Source of the DNA: an uncultured Phascolarctobacterium sp. | GTDB lineage: Bacteria; Bacillota; Negativicutes; Acidaminococcales; Acidaminococcaceae | Reading direction: 5' to 3' | Length of the DNA stretch: 64,000 nucleotides | Assembly: GCF_937920985.1 (NCBI RefSeq) | Contig: NZ_CALDXR010000032.1 | Span: forward strand, 17,616-81,615 | Shown here: piece by piece, positions 51,514 through 60,459 of the stretch | How the letters are laid out: the number at the start of each line of letters is the position of its first letter | How positions within the stretch are numbered: the first letter of the stretch is position 1 | Notes under the pieces: model-generated | The model's database searches: none | Told to the model about the DNA's origin: nothing | What the model saw: the letters and a program-made list of their open reading frames with translations, nothing else | Position numbers and translations under genes: made by a program

Positions 51514-53468
51514 GGCTTCTTCACCACTTCGGTAATGCTGGGAAGGGGTATACGGTTATTGCTGACCTTTTTTGCATCTTTATCATTGATATCCATATAG
51601 GCGGTTTTATCAGGCCAATCTCTTTGGTCAAGATATGCCTTGTCCATAATCAATGTCAATTCCTTCATTCTGGCATTATATTTATTTAAAGAATCTGCAT
51701 TCAGCGCAGACTTTATATAGCCTTCAAAGGAAGCAATATACTGCTTTTTATCCTGCTCCTGCAAGCCTGCATCAAAGCCATTATCACCAAACAGTTTTGT
51801 ATAGTAATTGTCCTCCTGCAGATAAAGCTTGCTCTTGAGCTCCACGCTGCCCATACCTATAGGCTTGCCCATGCCCAGCTTATAAGCGGATCTGCCGTTA
51901 TCACCTAAGGATAATACCTTTACCAAAGCACCAAGCTCTGCTGCTGACAGATTTTCAAAACGGATTCTGCCGGTAAAGCTACAGCCTAGCTTCAAAGGAG
52001 CAACCTTTTTGGTAACCTTTTCATTAGTGTTCGATGCATCAGCAGGTCTGCGCCAATCGCACTTTCTATGCCAATACATCTTATAGCCGCGGATATTGGC
52101 ATCACTGTTCCAATGATTAGCATTTAAGCTGTCAATCGCTTCCAGATAATTTTGGAAGGAGGTCGGATTTGCACCCATAAGCGGAATCATAACGGCTTCA
52201 TTTTCCTTGCCTGCATCCTTTTGCAGGTACAGATTTTCAAAGAATACTCTGCTGCTCCAGCTATCCTTATTACCAAACATCACAGCGGTAAAGTCAAGCT
52301 TATCGGAGTTGACATTGGCAGGAATATGCTCACCGATGCTCTTTTTATACGGAATACGATACAAAGGACCAGAACCAAAGCTCTTGATTTCATTACCGTC
52401 TGCAACATAGAAGCAAGGCATAATGTAATCATAGCCTTCAGCGCCGCGCAAAATATTCAGGCTGTCTGTACCTGCTTTGGACATTTCCTTATTATTCAAC
52501 AATCTGATGCCCTTAGCATTTTTATCATCACGATAGCCTGCCATAACCTTTTCAGGAATAGGCAGTTTTACATTCCAGTTCGGAGAGCTGATAACATAAT
52601 AGTGCTTTTTATCGTCCATTTTATCTGTATAGACAACAACCTGATTAGCAGACCAATCAATTCTTCTGTTGATAGTAGCACGTACAACCTGCTCCCCACG
52701 TTGATTAGTTAACGGCTGTCCGTTTCTCTTATATGCCTTCTGCAGCTGAGAATCAGTATATTTCATAGTATTACTGTGAGCCGGACAAATAAAGTACTCC
52801 TTGCCCTCGCGCACCAGGAAGCCTGCCTGACTCTTCAATACCTCAACACCATCAACCTTCGGCTTCATTTCATCATTATACTCGTCACGCATGTAATCAA
52901 CACCGGCGGCGAAGGTTCTGTAATAAAGCAGACTGTCTGTTACGTCGGGATCATCACCTGTGCGCATCGTACCGTTGGTAATGATTTTAAAATAGTTTTT
53001 AATAGCACCACGCAGACTGCTTCCCGGGATGCAAAGGTTTTCACCGTCAGAAAAGAAAGCGTGCTTGCCATTATCAATAAATAACGGTGTAAGATTCTTT
53101 ACCTCAACGGTAAAATAACCGTTGTACTTCGCTTCATCACCTGTCAGATACTCTTTATATGCCTTGACTGCTGTTGCTTCGTCATTAACATTATCGGCAA
53201 TAGGTGCCTTAAGTACAACCTTGTTCAACGATACAAAGTTATAAGGAGCAGTGAGCTTTCTTAAATTCAGACCATTAGCATTAGTGCGAAGTTTTCTGCC
53301 GTTACCTGAACCTGAGCCACTGTTGCCTGAGGAAGTATTTCCTCTGCTGCTATAGCTATTGGCAGGACTTGTTTTTTTAGCAGGAGCTTGCTGTGATGCT
53401 TTCAGTTGCTCTTCAAGACTAATTCCTTTTTCTTGAGCTTTCTTTTTTTGTGCTAAATATGGGTTCAT
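51510..53468 (-). CDS. TIGR03986-type CRISPR RAMP protein (Cas7 family, type III-D)
   Basis: 652-aa Cas7-like backbone protein. The N-terminal 60 residues are Ser/Gly/Asn/Lys low complexity, then a RAMP fold with VEVKNLTPLFIDNGKHAFFS, the IPGSSLRGAIKNYFKIITNG motif and a late glycine-rich YKLGMGKPIGMGSVELKS. Large insertions account for the length, as in TIGR03986 members of type III-D operons. Overlaps cas6 and csx19 by a few bases, so all are cotranslated. Presumably binds crRNA in the effector complex. Confidence 0.82.
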   Translation of the reverse strand: MNPYLAQKKKAQEKGISLEEQLKASQQAPAKKTSPANSYSSRGNTSSGNSGSGSGNGRKLRTNANGLNLRKLTAPYNFVSLNKVVLKAPIADNVNDEATAVKAYKEYLTGDEAKYNGYFTVEVKNLTPLFIDNGKHAFFSDGENLCIPGSSLRGAIKNYFKIITNGTMRTGDDPDVTDSLLYYRTFAAGVDYMRDEYNDEMKPKVDGVEVLKSQAGFLVREGKEYFICPAHSNTMKYTDSQLQKAYKRNGQPLTNQRGEQVVRATINRRIDWSANQVVVYTDKMDDKKHYYVISSPNWNVKLPIPEKVMAGYRDDKNAKGIRLLNNKEMSKAGTDSLNILRGAEGYDYIMPCFYVADGNEIKSFGSGPLYRIPYKKSIGEHIPANVNSDKLDFTAVMFGNKDSWSSRVFFENLYLQKDAGKENEAVMIPLMGANPTSFQNYLEAIDSLNANHWNSDANIRGYKMYWHRKCDWRRPADASNTNEKVTKKVAPLKLGCSFTGRIRFENLSAAELGALVKVLSLGDNGRSAYKLGMGKPIGMGSVELKSKLYLQEDNYYTKLFGDNGFDAGLQEQDKKQYIASFEGYIKSALNADSLNKYNARMKELTLIMDKAYLDQRDWPDKTAYMDINDKDAKKVSNNRIPLPSITEVVKKP

Positions 53469-54034
53469 CACTCATCCCTCCCATCTGCCGGCATAATATC
53501 AAGCCAGCGGTAATATGCATAGCCTGCCTGACCGGTTTTTTCGTCGAACTGCACATAGCTGCGTGTGAGCAGCTTGTATTCGTCGGCCTGCTCTGCCACC
53601 GGCAGCACCAGGCGGATTTTGCGGCCTGCTTCCCACAGCTCGGCAAAACCCTGGGGTGCAGCACCTGCTACCCTATGACCGAAAAACTGCGAAGCACTGT
53701 CTACTGTCGACAGCTTTTCACTGCCTGCTGCGTCATTGATATATTGCAGATAAAAGCCAGCGCCCTGCTTTTGCAGGTAAACCTCTTCCTCCGCATTAAA
53801 TACGCGCAGCTGTACAAGGTATTTTTCCTCAAACTCCGCACCGTCGGCAAAAGTAAATTTGCCTGCCTCGTAATAGCCGAAGCGCACGCAGTTTACAAAA
53901 TGTGCAACAACCTTATATTTAGCACCCTGCAGCAGCTTCAGCGCCTCTGCCGGCTGAACGTGCTGCTTGATTTCAATAGCAGCATTGTGTTCGCCCAGCG
54001 CCTTTTCAACACCAAAAAAATTTTCCTTATCCAT
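53468..54034 (-). CDS. csx19: Csx19-like type III-D CRISPR protein
   Basis: 188 aa, soluble, beta-rich. Not strongly conserved; the call rests on size, on the features FVNCVRFGYYEAGKFTFADG and VQLRVFNAEEEVYLQKQGAG followed by RSYVQFDEKTGQAGYAYYRW, and above all on its place between the tandem Cas7 gene and the TIGR03986 gene, where csx19 lies in type III-D loci. Csx19 is a subunit of the III-D effector with no known catalytic role. Start overlaps the upstream stop. Confidence 0.65.
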   Translation of the reverse strand: MDKENFFGVEKALGEHNAAIEIKQHVQPAEALKLLQGAKYKVVAHFVNCVRFGYYEAGKFTFADGAEFEEKYLVQLRVFNAEEEVYLQKQGAGFYLQYINDAAGSEKLSTVDSASQFFGHRVAGAAPQGFAELWEAGRKIRLVLPVAEQADEYKLLTRSYVQFDEKTGQAGYAYYRWLDIMPADGRDE

Positions 54035-55445
54035 TCAGCTCACCTACCAATGCCTGTACACAAGCCTCCAGCTCGTCCTTATTACCTGTCAGCGTAAAGC
54101 CGTTCTTGTTTTCCATCGTATAAGTCTTGCCTGCATAATCAATCTGACAATGCACACCGCGCAGCACACCGCGGCCAACGCCTCTGCCGCTGCCGATGTT
54201 CATATTGCCCAGCCACAAATCCTTCAGCAGAAGCAGCATCAGGCCGGCTTCAGCCTGACTGCAGTTTTTCAAGCAGGCCTTCAGGGTAACTGTCTTTTCA
54301 TCAAGCTTTTGCTGCCAAACAGGCTCTTCGCAGAAAAGCGCACTGTCAATCGTGCTGCCGGTAAAGCGGTCAATACGGTTGCGCGTCTGGCGCATAGCGG
54401 ACAATTTCTTGGTAGAAATATAGGTTTCGTCCACCAGCAGCTTGCTGCGCTTGCCGCTTTGCTTATCACCGTCATTGGCAAAGCCGAAAATCTCCTGCAG
54501 TTTTCGCTGTGCAGCCTGCATGTCGTTGCCTGTGAGCGCCAGCAGAATTTTGAAGGCTCTGCTGCGCAGAACACCCTTCCAGCTGGTGCCGGGGATAACA
54601 TAATCCTCGCCACTTTTAAGCTGTACGGCAGAAAGTTTTACACCATCGCTGCCCTCTTTAACATCATCAACATCAAAGTTGCGGACCAGTAATGCCCCCT
54701 GCAGCGCGCAGCCAACCTCCAGATAGAAGTTTTCCGCTGCCTTAGCTGCTTCGGCCTTGCCGGTATAAGCAGCCTTCGGCAACTTTTCATCGCTGATGTA
54801 GGCCAGCCATTGTTCGGCACTTTTAGCCTGGGCAAAATCAAAATCATATACAGCAACAGCTTCCGCACCGGCAATTTTGCCGTAACCCTTGGTGGTAAGC
54901 GAACCTAAGCTGATGCCGCCGGTCAGCAAATCGGCAATGGTTGCTGCCATTTCGCCGTAACAGTCACCCTTCACACTGTAGGCGTTATGCTGATAGGTAA
55001 TTGCCAGCGGCTTAGCTTCATCACACTCACGCACGGTAAGCTCCAGCAAAACATCGCCCGTAGCTCCGCGCTCCAATGCTTCAAAATCAAATTTTGCACC
55101 TGTCTTGGCTACGCCAGTCAGCTCATCAATCGCTACGCCGTCACGCACCACGATTCCCTTAGAACTCAGCACAACATCACTTATATTCAGCATACTCTGG
55201 TTAGCATCGCGTCCGTCAATCGAACCGAACAGCTTATCTGCAGCTGCTTTGCCGTAAATTGCCGCAATTTCGTTGCGTAGCACACCTGCCAGGGAGGTAC
55301 CGGGAATAAACGGCCGTCCCTGCTTATCCTTCAGAATCAGGATATCAGTCAGACCATCATTCGCACCGGAACCAATGCGCATAGGAGATTGCGTTTTCAG
55401 TTTACATTGGATAACAATTTTTCTTACCAGCTTTGCTCCACTCAT
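54027..55445 (-). CDS. Tandem Cas7-type RAMP protein (two-domain, type III)
   Basis: 472 aa with two Csm3-like RAMP domains in a row. First half: CKLKTQSPMRIGSGANDGLT, FIPGTSLAGVLRNEIAAIYG, SLGSLTTKGYGKI. Second half repeats the plan: LEVGCALQGALLVRNFDVDD, VIPGTSWKGVLRSRAFKILL, NRIDRFTGSTIDSALF and IGSGRGVGRGVLRG. This matches the 'Cas7-2x' subunit of type III-D effectors, which contributes two backbone positions and target-RNA cleavage sites. Overlaps both neighbours by a few bases. Confidence 0.85.
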   Translation of the reverse strand: MSGAKLVRKIVIQCKLKTQSPMRIGSGANDGLTDILILKDKQGRPFIPGTSLAGVLRNEIAAIYGKAAADKLFGSIDGRDANQSMLNISDVVLSSKGIVVRDGVAIDELTGVAKTGAKFDFEALERGATGDVLLELTVRECDEAKPLAITYQHNAYSVKGDCYGEMAATIADLLTGGISLGSLTTKGYGKIAGAEAVAVYDFDFAQAKSAEQWLAYISDEKLPKAAYTGKAEAAKAAENFYLEVGCALQGALLVRNFDVDDVKEGSDGVKLSAVQLKSGEDYVIPGTSWKGVLRSRAFKILLALTGNDMQAAQRKLQEIFGFANDGDKQSGKRSKLLVDETYISTKKLSAMRQTRNRIDRFTGSTIDSALFCEEPVWQQKLDEKTVTLKACLKNCSQAEAGLMLLLLKDLWLGNMNIGSGRGVGRGVLRGVHCQIDYAGKTYTMENKNGFTLTGNKDELEACVQALVGELNG

Positions 55446-57016
55446 CACTGTTCGCCCTCCTTCTTGCCAAGCTTAACGGCATGGCGCATAAACCACAGCC
55501 AGTATTCGCGATAAACCTCATCAGCATTAAGCTCAAACGCATTGCTGCCAATCAGTCTCTGTAATTCACTTTTGCTGGAATAAGCAAGATGAAGCTTGCC
55601 TAGCCAATTGATGCCATGATACGGAGGCTTATCTTCTGTTAACAGCTTAAACAACTCGTCACCATCATATTTAATATTCCGCAGGTTATCTTTAGCTTTC
55701 TTTTTAAATTCATCGCCCTTAATAATATTTTGGATATCACTCTTAGACTTGTCGCTATACATCAATCCCTCTATACGTTTGAGGATATGGTTGGAATTCT
55801 CTAGATTGATTTTCAGCTTGCCGCTCTGCGCATCTTGTGCTGCCTGCTGGCGTACCTCCTGCAGCAAGCGCTCGCGGATAATCCTTTTCGCAGTCTCTTT
55901 AACTTCATCACTCAAAACGATATTTTTAAACTGCTTCTGGGGCGGCTTATCAACCAACTCCGGCTTAGTCAGCGGCTGCCAGATGACGAACTGACCAAAG
56001 CCGTCCTCGGTACCCTTGCCCAAGCCCTGCAATAAAGCTTCCTGTAATTTGGCGCTGTCAACAGCACCGTTCAGGCGTAACTCAATCAAAGTACCAGCGC
56101 TCAAAGCACGCTCCGCCTGCTTTTTCGCCTGCCATACGCCAACGTAGCCGTCAATGCTTTCCGCAGCGGCAAAAACCTGCAGTCCGTCCTTAGCAAGCTC
56201 GCAGCCCAGGCGCGCTTCCAGCTCGCCCAACAGCTCGCTAGCCGCCTGCTCCACACGCTGCCAACTGCCAAAAGCGATATACGGAGTCTGCGCCAGCAAA
56301 TAGAACTTATCGCCCAAAGCAACCTGCTGCGCTTCCTTCACAGGCATTGCAGCATACAGGCATTTGCCGTACTGCGCGCTCTTGGCACGCCCCAGATGCA
56401 ATACTTTCACGTTCAGCTCCAGCAGAACCTTCTGCAAAAGCTCTGCCACATCATCATCAACAAGATAGGCACCCTTAAACAGCTGCCCTGCCTCCAGATA
56501 TTCGTAGTTGAACACGTTGCCTTCCCTACTGCTGCCGATAATGCGTTCACCATCACCGCTACGCGACATATGCAACTCAATCTTGGCGTCAGTATCAATC
56601 TGATACAGCTTGCTATCCTTCTTAACTACAAAGCCCTGTAGCTTTTTAAAGCCAGCCTTATTTTCTGCAGCGGCAGTCAAATCAACAGTCAGTGTTTTGT
56701 CCTTGCTGCGCATTAAAGATAGTGGCATCACAAAGGCATCACCCTGCTCCAGCTCACGACAGCCAATCGGATACGCAGGCAAAAAGCGGACCTTGCCGGA
56801 CAAAAACAACTCAAAGAAGGTTGCATCCTTATAAGCATCCTTATGAGCGTTCTGCAGCTTGTGCGCATTATTGATGTATAAATGCGCCAAGGCTCCACGA
56901 ATGGCGCTACCTGGAATATAACGCTTGGTTGTCACCAGAATGTTATCGGCACCACGCTCTGCAAACAGCAACGGATCTATATTTTCTAAAACAAATTCCA
57001 GCTTTTTCAAACTCAT
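55445..57016 (-). CDS. csx10: Csx10-type RAMP protein with extra helical C-terminus
   Basis: 523-aa Cas5/Csx10-like subunit expected to hold the 5' handle of the crRNA. The first 340 residues have the RAMP pattern: KLEFVLENIDPLLFAERGAD, IPGSAIRGALAHLYINNAHK, FLPAYPIGCRELEQGDAFVM and LGRAKSAQYGKCLYA. Residues about 345-523 are strongly helical and charged (VKETAKRIIRERLLQEVRQQ and beyond) with no RAMP motifs; because no separate Cas11 small-subunit gene is present, this tail may be a fused small subunit. That last point is inference. Confidence 0.8.
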   Translation of the reverse strand: MSLKKLEFVLENIDPLLFAERGADNILVTTKRYIPGSAIRGALAHLYINNAHKLQNAHKDAYKDATFFELFLSGKVRFLPAYPIGCRELEQGDAFVMPLSLMRSKDKTLTVDLTAAAENKAGFKKLQGFVVKKDSKLYQIDTDAKIELHMSRSGDGERIIGSSREGNVFNYEYLEAGQLFKGAYLVDDDVAELLQKVLLELNVKVLHLGRAKSAQYGKCLYAAMPVKEAQQVALGDKFYLLAQTPYIAFGSWQRVEQAASELLGELEARLGCELAKDGLQVFAAAESIDGYVGVWQAKKQAERALSAGTLIELRLNGAVDSAKLQEALLQGLGKGTEDGFGQFVIWQPLTKPELVDKPPQKQFKNIVLSDEVKETAKRIIRERLLQEVRQQAAQDAQSGKLKINLENSNHILKRIEGLMYSDKSKSDIQNIIKGDEFKKKAKDNLRNIKYDGDELFKLLTEDKPPYHGINWLGKLHLAYSSKSELQRLIGSNAFELNADEVYREYWLWFMRHAVKLGKKEGEQ

Positions 57017-57627
57017 CACTTCCCTTTGCTTACATCCACCAGACGGCAGCGGATATGACCGCAGCCACGGTTACGCTTTGCTCCGGCATAACGCAGATTC
57101 ATCAGCGCCTTCTTCAAGATTTCCTGTGCTTTGGGCACATCCTGTAGCAGGCAAATGCTACCTGTAAATTTAAGGTTGGCATCTACATCTACAACACGCA
57201 GATTATGCAGACTGCCTTCATCTGCAATACCGTTTTTGTCTATCGCCGTCTGATAACGGACAGAGGTGTAGCTCTCCCACAGTGCATCCTTATCAAAAAG
57301 CCCTGGGAAGCTTTCCTGCAGATACTTCCATTGCGTCTGCATTTTCTCATAATTATTCAAGGTTAGATTGTCGATACGCATAACAACCTCATCAGTGCTG
57401 CCATGACCGAACAGAGCATCTACCTCTTCTTTGGTAAACCAGGAGCCATTGCTAATTTCAGCCATTTCTATAGCACTTTCGTACAAAAGGCCCTTAAAGC
57501 GTTTACCGGGAAAATACGGCAAACCATATCTGTCATGCACAGCTTCGCTATCTAAAATAACGTCGGCCTTGCCACTGCCAAGCTGTAGCGGCGAAAGCAA
57601 TTTTACTTCAACTTGCAATGATTTCAT
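57016..57627 (-). CDS. Cas7/Csm3-like RAMP protein, type III
   Basis: 203-aa single RAMP domain: VEVKLLSPLQLGSGKADVIL, LPYFPGKRFKGLLYESAIEM, and a terminal glycine-rich LRYAGAKRNRGCGHIRCRL. Shorter than the other Cas7-like subunits. Its ATG shares one base with the cas10 stop, so it is made with Cas10. Probably the Cas7 placed next to Cas10 in the complex. Confidence 0.82.
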   Translation of the reverse strand: MKSLQVEVKLLSPLQLGSGKADVILDSEAVHDRYGLPYFPGKRFKGLLYESAIEMAEISNGSWFTKEEVDALFGHGSTDEVVMRIDNLTLNNYEKMQTQWKYLQESFPGLFDKDALWESYTSVRYQTAIDKNGIADEGSLHNLRVVDVDANLKFTGSICLLQDVPKAQEILKKALMNLRYAGAKRNRGCGHIRCRLVDVSKGK

Positions 57628-59285
57628 TATTTCGCCCCCGTTTCACTGTCAGGATAATTAAAATCAATAGCCTCGATGGCATCAATATATCTCGTAGCAA
57701 ATGTGACCTTATCCTTATCCTCGAACTTATCCCACAGGTCATCTGCCGTAACAGTTGCAAGCTTGTTTTCCTTTTTCACCAGCTCGCAAATTTCCGGGCA
57801 GTTCTCCAGGAATATGCTCATACTGTGCTTGTCCTCATGCAGCACACGGCGCAGATCCTTAACCTTATTGCGCGGCATTTTATCGCCTGCCAGCTTTTCA
57901 CTCAAAGCCAGCAGTCCTTTAACGCTTTGCCTGTCATTTTCCTTGCCCAATACATTATACGGACCATAATGCAGGTTGCCGTTGGCAGATTCGTATTGCT
58001 CCTTGCGCAACATTTGGATATCGCCGTATTTTTCACCATGCAGAATTGCAAAATCAAGATAATTGCCGTCATCCTTGCGGGACTTTTCCTTAGCTTCATC
58101 GCAAAGCTGCTCTGCCAGCTCATAAGCACGGAAGAAGGGATATTTAGCCGGAACAATGGCTACGCCGGCGCAGCAGCTCAAGCTCCTGCTGATTTGCTTG
58201 CCGGTAATTTTTTTGATATGAGTATACAAATCTTCGTCATATAATTTGCCGCTAAATAATTCTTTATCCAGCAAATCTTCGCTGTTGACGTATTCTATAA
58301 AAGCCTGCGCATATTGCAGTCCCATACGTCCGGGGCAAATGAAGGTAATATCATCACCGCCAATAATAATCGGGCGCAACGGCAGCAGTCGCTTGTTGCC
58401 CTGCTTCAGCACACGCATATCCAAAACATCAGCATAGGAATCATATTCGCTGACAATTTTCTTAACCAGCTTAGCAAAGGCATTTTCAACAGTTTTTCTG
58501 ACCTTCAGCGACAAGCTTTTGCGTTCCAGCATATCTCGACAATTGCTGAATTTAACACCCATATTGTTACCGTCAATATGAATTACGCTGATATAGCTTT
58601 CACCTTCCTTGTAGCCAAGGCTTTCAAGCTCACTGCAGAATTCGAAATCGCCCAGCTCATCGTGGAAGCAGGCTTTAATTTTTCCATCAGCAGGCTTAAA
58701 GGCTTTGATTTTTGCCGCCACCTCAGCTGAAACAAGACGCTGATAATCTTTATTATATGTATTTACAGCCTTGCCGCTGTAATCACATTCTATGGTAAAG
58801 CCTGTATACGGCAAATCAACCTGTGGCAGAACATTGTTCTGGTTCTCCTTAAGCTGCTTATAAAGTGCTTTTAAAGAATCTTGAAAGTTTTCTTTAGACA
58901 AGTCAATTTCACCGATAGCAGCGCCAGTTTTCAAGCCAGGAGCTTCAAGCAGTACCTTCAAGCTCCACTTTTGCACCAGCTCACGACAAATGCGCAAGGA
59001 TTCCTCACCCTTGCGTACTAATATAAGCATATTGCCGCCACCTATGTAGGCAATTTCGCATTCCATATCCGGATGCTCTTTAGTCATCTCCAGTGCTCCC
59101 GCTTTATCCCAATCTGTATCCGGCATTTTCAAGCCAGACTGCTTCAGTACGTTAACCATAGCTTCAGTAAAGATTCCATCTACCAGGAAGGAAGCACCCG
59201 TATTCGTTTTCAGCTTATTGCAGCCAAAGACATACTTTTGAATTGAGCGGGTGTCCAACAGGATGGCTCCAACCTTTTCGGTCAT
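57627..59285 (-). CDS. cas10: Cas10 (small, HD-less, with cyclase site)
   Basis: 552-aa signature subunit of type III CRISPR. It starts straight in the first palm-like domain (VGAILLDTRSIQKYVFGCNK) and lacks the N-terminal HD nuclease, so it should not cut DNA. The second palm has PIIIGGDDITFICPGRMGLQ with G309-G310-D311-D312, the intact cyclic-oligoadenylate synthase motif. Ends in a helical bundle. ATG 59285 has GAAGGAGAG. First large gene of the seven-gene operon, preceded by an 18-codon reading frame and two copies of the island motif. Confidence 0.88.
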   Translation of the reverse strand: MTEKVGAILLDTRSIQKYVFGCNKLKTNTGASFLVDGIFTEAMVNVLKQSGLKMPDTDWDKAGALEMTKEHPDMECEIAYIGGGNMLILVRKGEESLRICRELVQKWSLKVLLEAPGLKTGAAIGEIDLSKENFQDSLKALYKQLKENQNNVLPQVDLPYTGFTIECDYSGKAVNTYNKDYQRLVSAEVAAKIKAFKPADGKIKACFHDELGDFEFCSELESLGYKEGESYISVIHIDGNNMGVKFSNCRDMLERKSLSLKVRKTVENAFAKLVKKIVSEYDSYADVLDMRVLKQGNKRLLPLRPIIIGGDDITFICPGRMGLQYAQAFIEYVNSEDLLDKELFSGKLYDEDLYTHIKKITGKQISRSLSCCAGVAIVPAKYPFFRAYELAEQLCDEAKEKSRKDDGNYLDFAILHGEKYGDIQMLRKEQYESANGNLHYGPYNVLGKENDRQSVKGLLALSEKLAGDKMPRNKVKDLRRVLHEDKHSMSIFLENCPEICELVKKENKLATVTADDLWDKFEDKDKVTFATRYIDAIEAIDFNYPDSETGAK

Positions 59286-59321
59286 TTCAATCTCTCCTTC
59301 ACATCAATTATTAGCATTCCT

Positions 59322-59378
59322 TTACAAATACTTATTTAACCATTCGACATAAAACTCTAAAATAGTCTGTTCAGACAT
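59322..59378 (-). CDS. Putative 18-aa leader peptide before cas10
   Basis: ATG 59378 is preceded by GGGAGGTG at a good distance and reads MSEQTILEFYVEWLNKYL then stop, 36 bp before cas10. The ribosome site is stronger than that of most real genes here. It could be a translated leader controlling cas10, or a small protein. Composition is acidic/aromatic and amphipathic. No homologue recognised. Confidence 0.4.
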   Translation of the reverse strand: MSEQTILEFYVEWLNKYL

Positions 59379-59404
59379 TCTACGCACCTCCCTATATAGC
59401 ACTT

Positions 59405-59422
59405 TCACTATATACATCTGCG
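59405..59422 (-). promoter_or_regulatory. Shared island motif, copy 2; likely cas10 operon promoter
   Basis: CGCAGATGTATATAGTGA on the minus strand. Its TATAGT (59412-59407) would serve as -10, placing transcription start near 59400, 10 bp before the leader-peptide ribosome site. The usual -35 box is poor (TTGAGG at 18 bp), so an activator or alternative sigma factor is likely. Confidence 0.55.
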
Positions 59423-59498
59423 AAAAATATCCTCAAATGGTACTTTTTAGATTGTTTATTTTATATTTCGCTCGCACGCTACAGCGAAGTGCCCCGTC

Positions 59499-59516
59499 AT
59501 ATCAGTATATCTGCGA
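59499..59516 (-). promoter_or_regulatory. Shared island motif, copy 3, beside an inverted repeat
   Basis: TCGCAGATATACTGATAT on the minus strand, about 90 bp upstream of copy 2. It lies within arms ACGCTACAG (59477-59485) and CTGTAGCGT (59516-59524), a 9-bp inverted repeat, which may be a terminator-like or operator hairpin between 59561 and cas10. Confidence 0.45.
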
Positions 59517-59560
59517 CTGTAGCGTCCTTCCTATAGGTAATGGCAAAAATCACTATATGC

Positions 59561-60454
59561 TTAGCCATTTTCTCCTGTCACTTCTTTAGCTGCCAGAAGG
59601 TTAATTTTCTCCAAGATTTTGCGTTTTTTACGCACTGTGTCCGCAGCCAAATGCAGGTATTGTCCTAGTAACGCATTATTCAGGATATCCCAAGCCTCTT
59701 GCCCCTTATAAAATACTATGTAACCATTTTCCAGATAAAGAACAAAAAGCTTCGGAATATCACTGTCATATTCCATATATAACTTACCGCTCCATTCGCA
59801 GCGGTTCAAAGGATAAAGCTTGCGCTCCTTGCTTATAGCGTAGCTTCTGTCGATAATGCTGGCAATTAATTCTTGCTTTTCAAAAATAACATCATCAAAA
59901 AATAAAGCTATCTCCTGATTATTCTCCCGCATAACCTCTAAGGACTCAGGACCTCTCAAACGCATAATTGCTTCTACATCATCACTGTAAATCTCTTCTA
60001 CATTCCATTCACGCAGCTTCGCCAGGATTTTGCCTTTGTTCAGATAGCGCAAATTATTTTTGTAATACTTATAATCTACACCCTCTGTTTTACCTATCCG
60101 CTCGATCAGCTCCTTCATTTTTGCCAATCGCTCATTATGCTGCTCATAATTAGCTTCGTTCAGCTTATCTGCCTTACTCCCCTGCATTTTGATTTTATAA
60201 TAGCCAAAGAACATTTTGCAAAAGGAAACATCTTCTGCACCTGCCTGCTTTTGCTTTGTATATTCATTCATAGCTGACTGAAAAGTCTCAGTAAAAACGA
60301 TTCCGTCAATTCCTGCACCTGCAGCATTGTACAGATTATTCAACAATACTTTTATAAGCTCAGCTTTTGTACGCTCCTCATTTCTTGCGCTTAACCCACC
60401 GTTGGCAAGCTCTGCCGCCAGCTGTTCCAATTTTTCTTTCTCAGCTTCCTGCAT
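59561..60454 (-). CDS. Putative sigma-like / HTH regulator of the type III island
   Basis: 297-aa soluble helical protein, family not recognised with certainty. Residues about 45-90 (VFTETFQSAMNEYTKQKQAG ... SFCKMFFGYYKIKM) follow the pattern of sigma region 2 (helix, YxP/K-like turn, SF..YF.Y..K.K). Residues about 260-285 (ALLGQYLHLAADTVRKKRKI) look like a sigma region 4/LuxR-type HTH with TVRKKRK in the recognition helix. It directly follows a CARF-like gene (8-bp overlap region, cotranslated), which suggests a cyclic-oligoadenylate-controlled transcription factor. ATG 60454 has AGGTGA; ATG 60463 is an alternative. Confidence 0.6.
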   Translation of the reverse strand: MQEAEKEKLEQLAAELANGGLSARNEERTKAELIKVLLNNLYNAAGAGIDGIVFTETFQSAMNEYTKQKQAGAEDVSFCKMFFGYYKIKMQGSKADKLNEANYEQHNERLAKMKELIERIGKTEGVDYKYYKNNLRYLNKGKILAKLREWNVEEIYSDDVEAIMRLRGPESLEVMRENNQEIALFFDDVIFEKQELIASIIDRSYAISKERKLYPLNRCEWSGKLYMEYDSDIPKLFVLYLENGYIVFYKGQEAWDILNNALLGQYLHLAADTVRKKRKILEKINLLAAKEVTGENG

Positions 60455-60459
60455 ATAAA

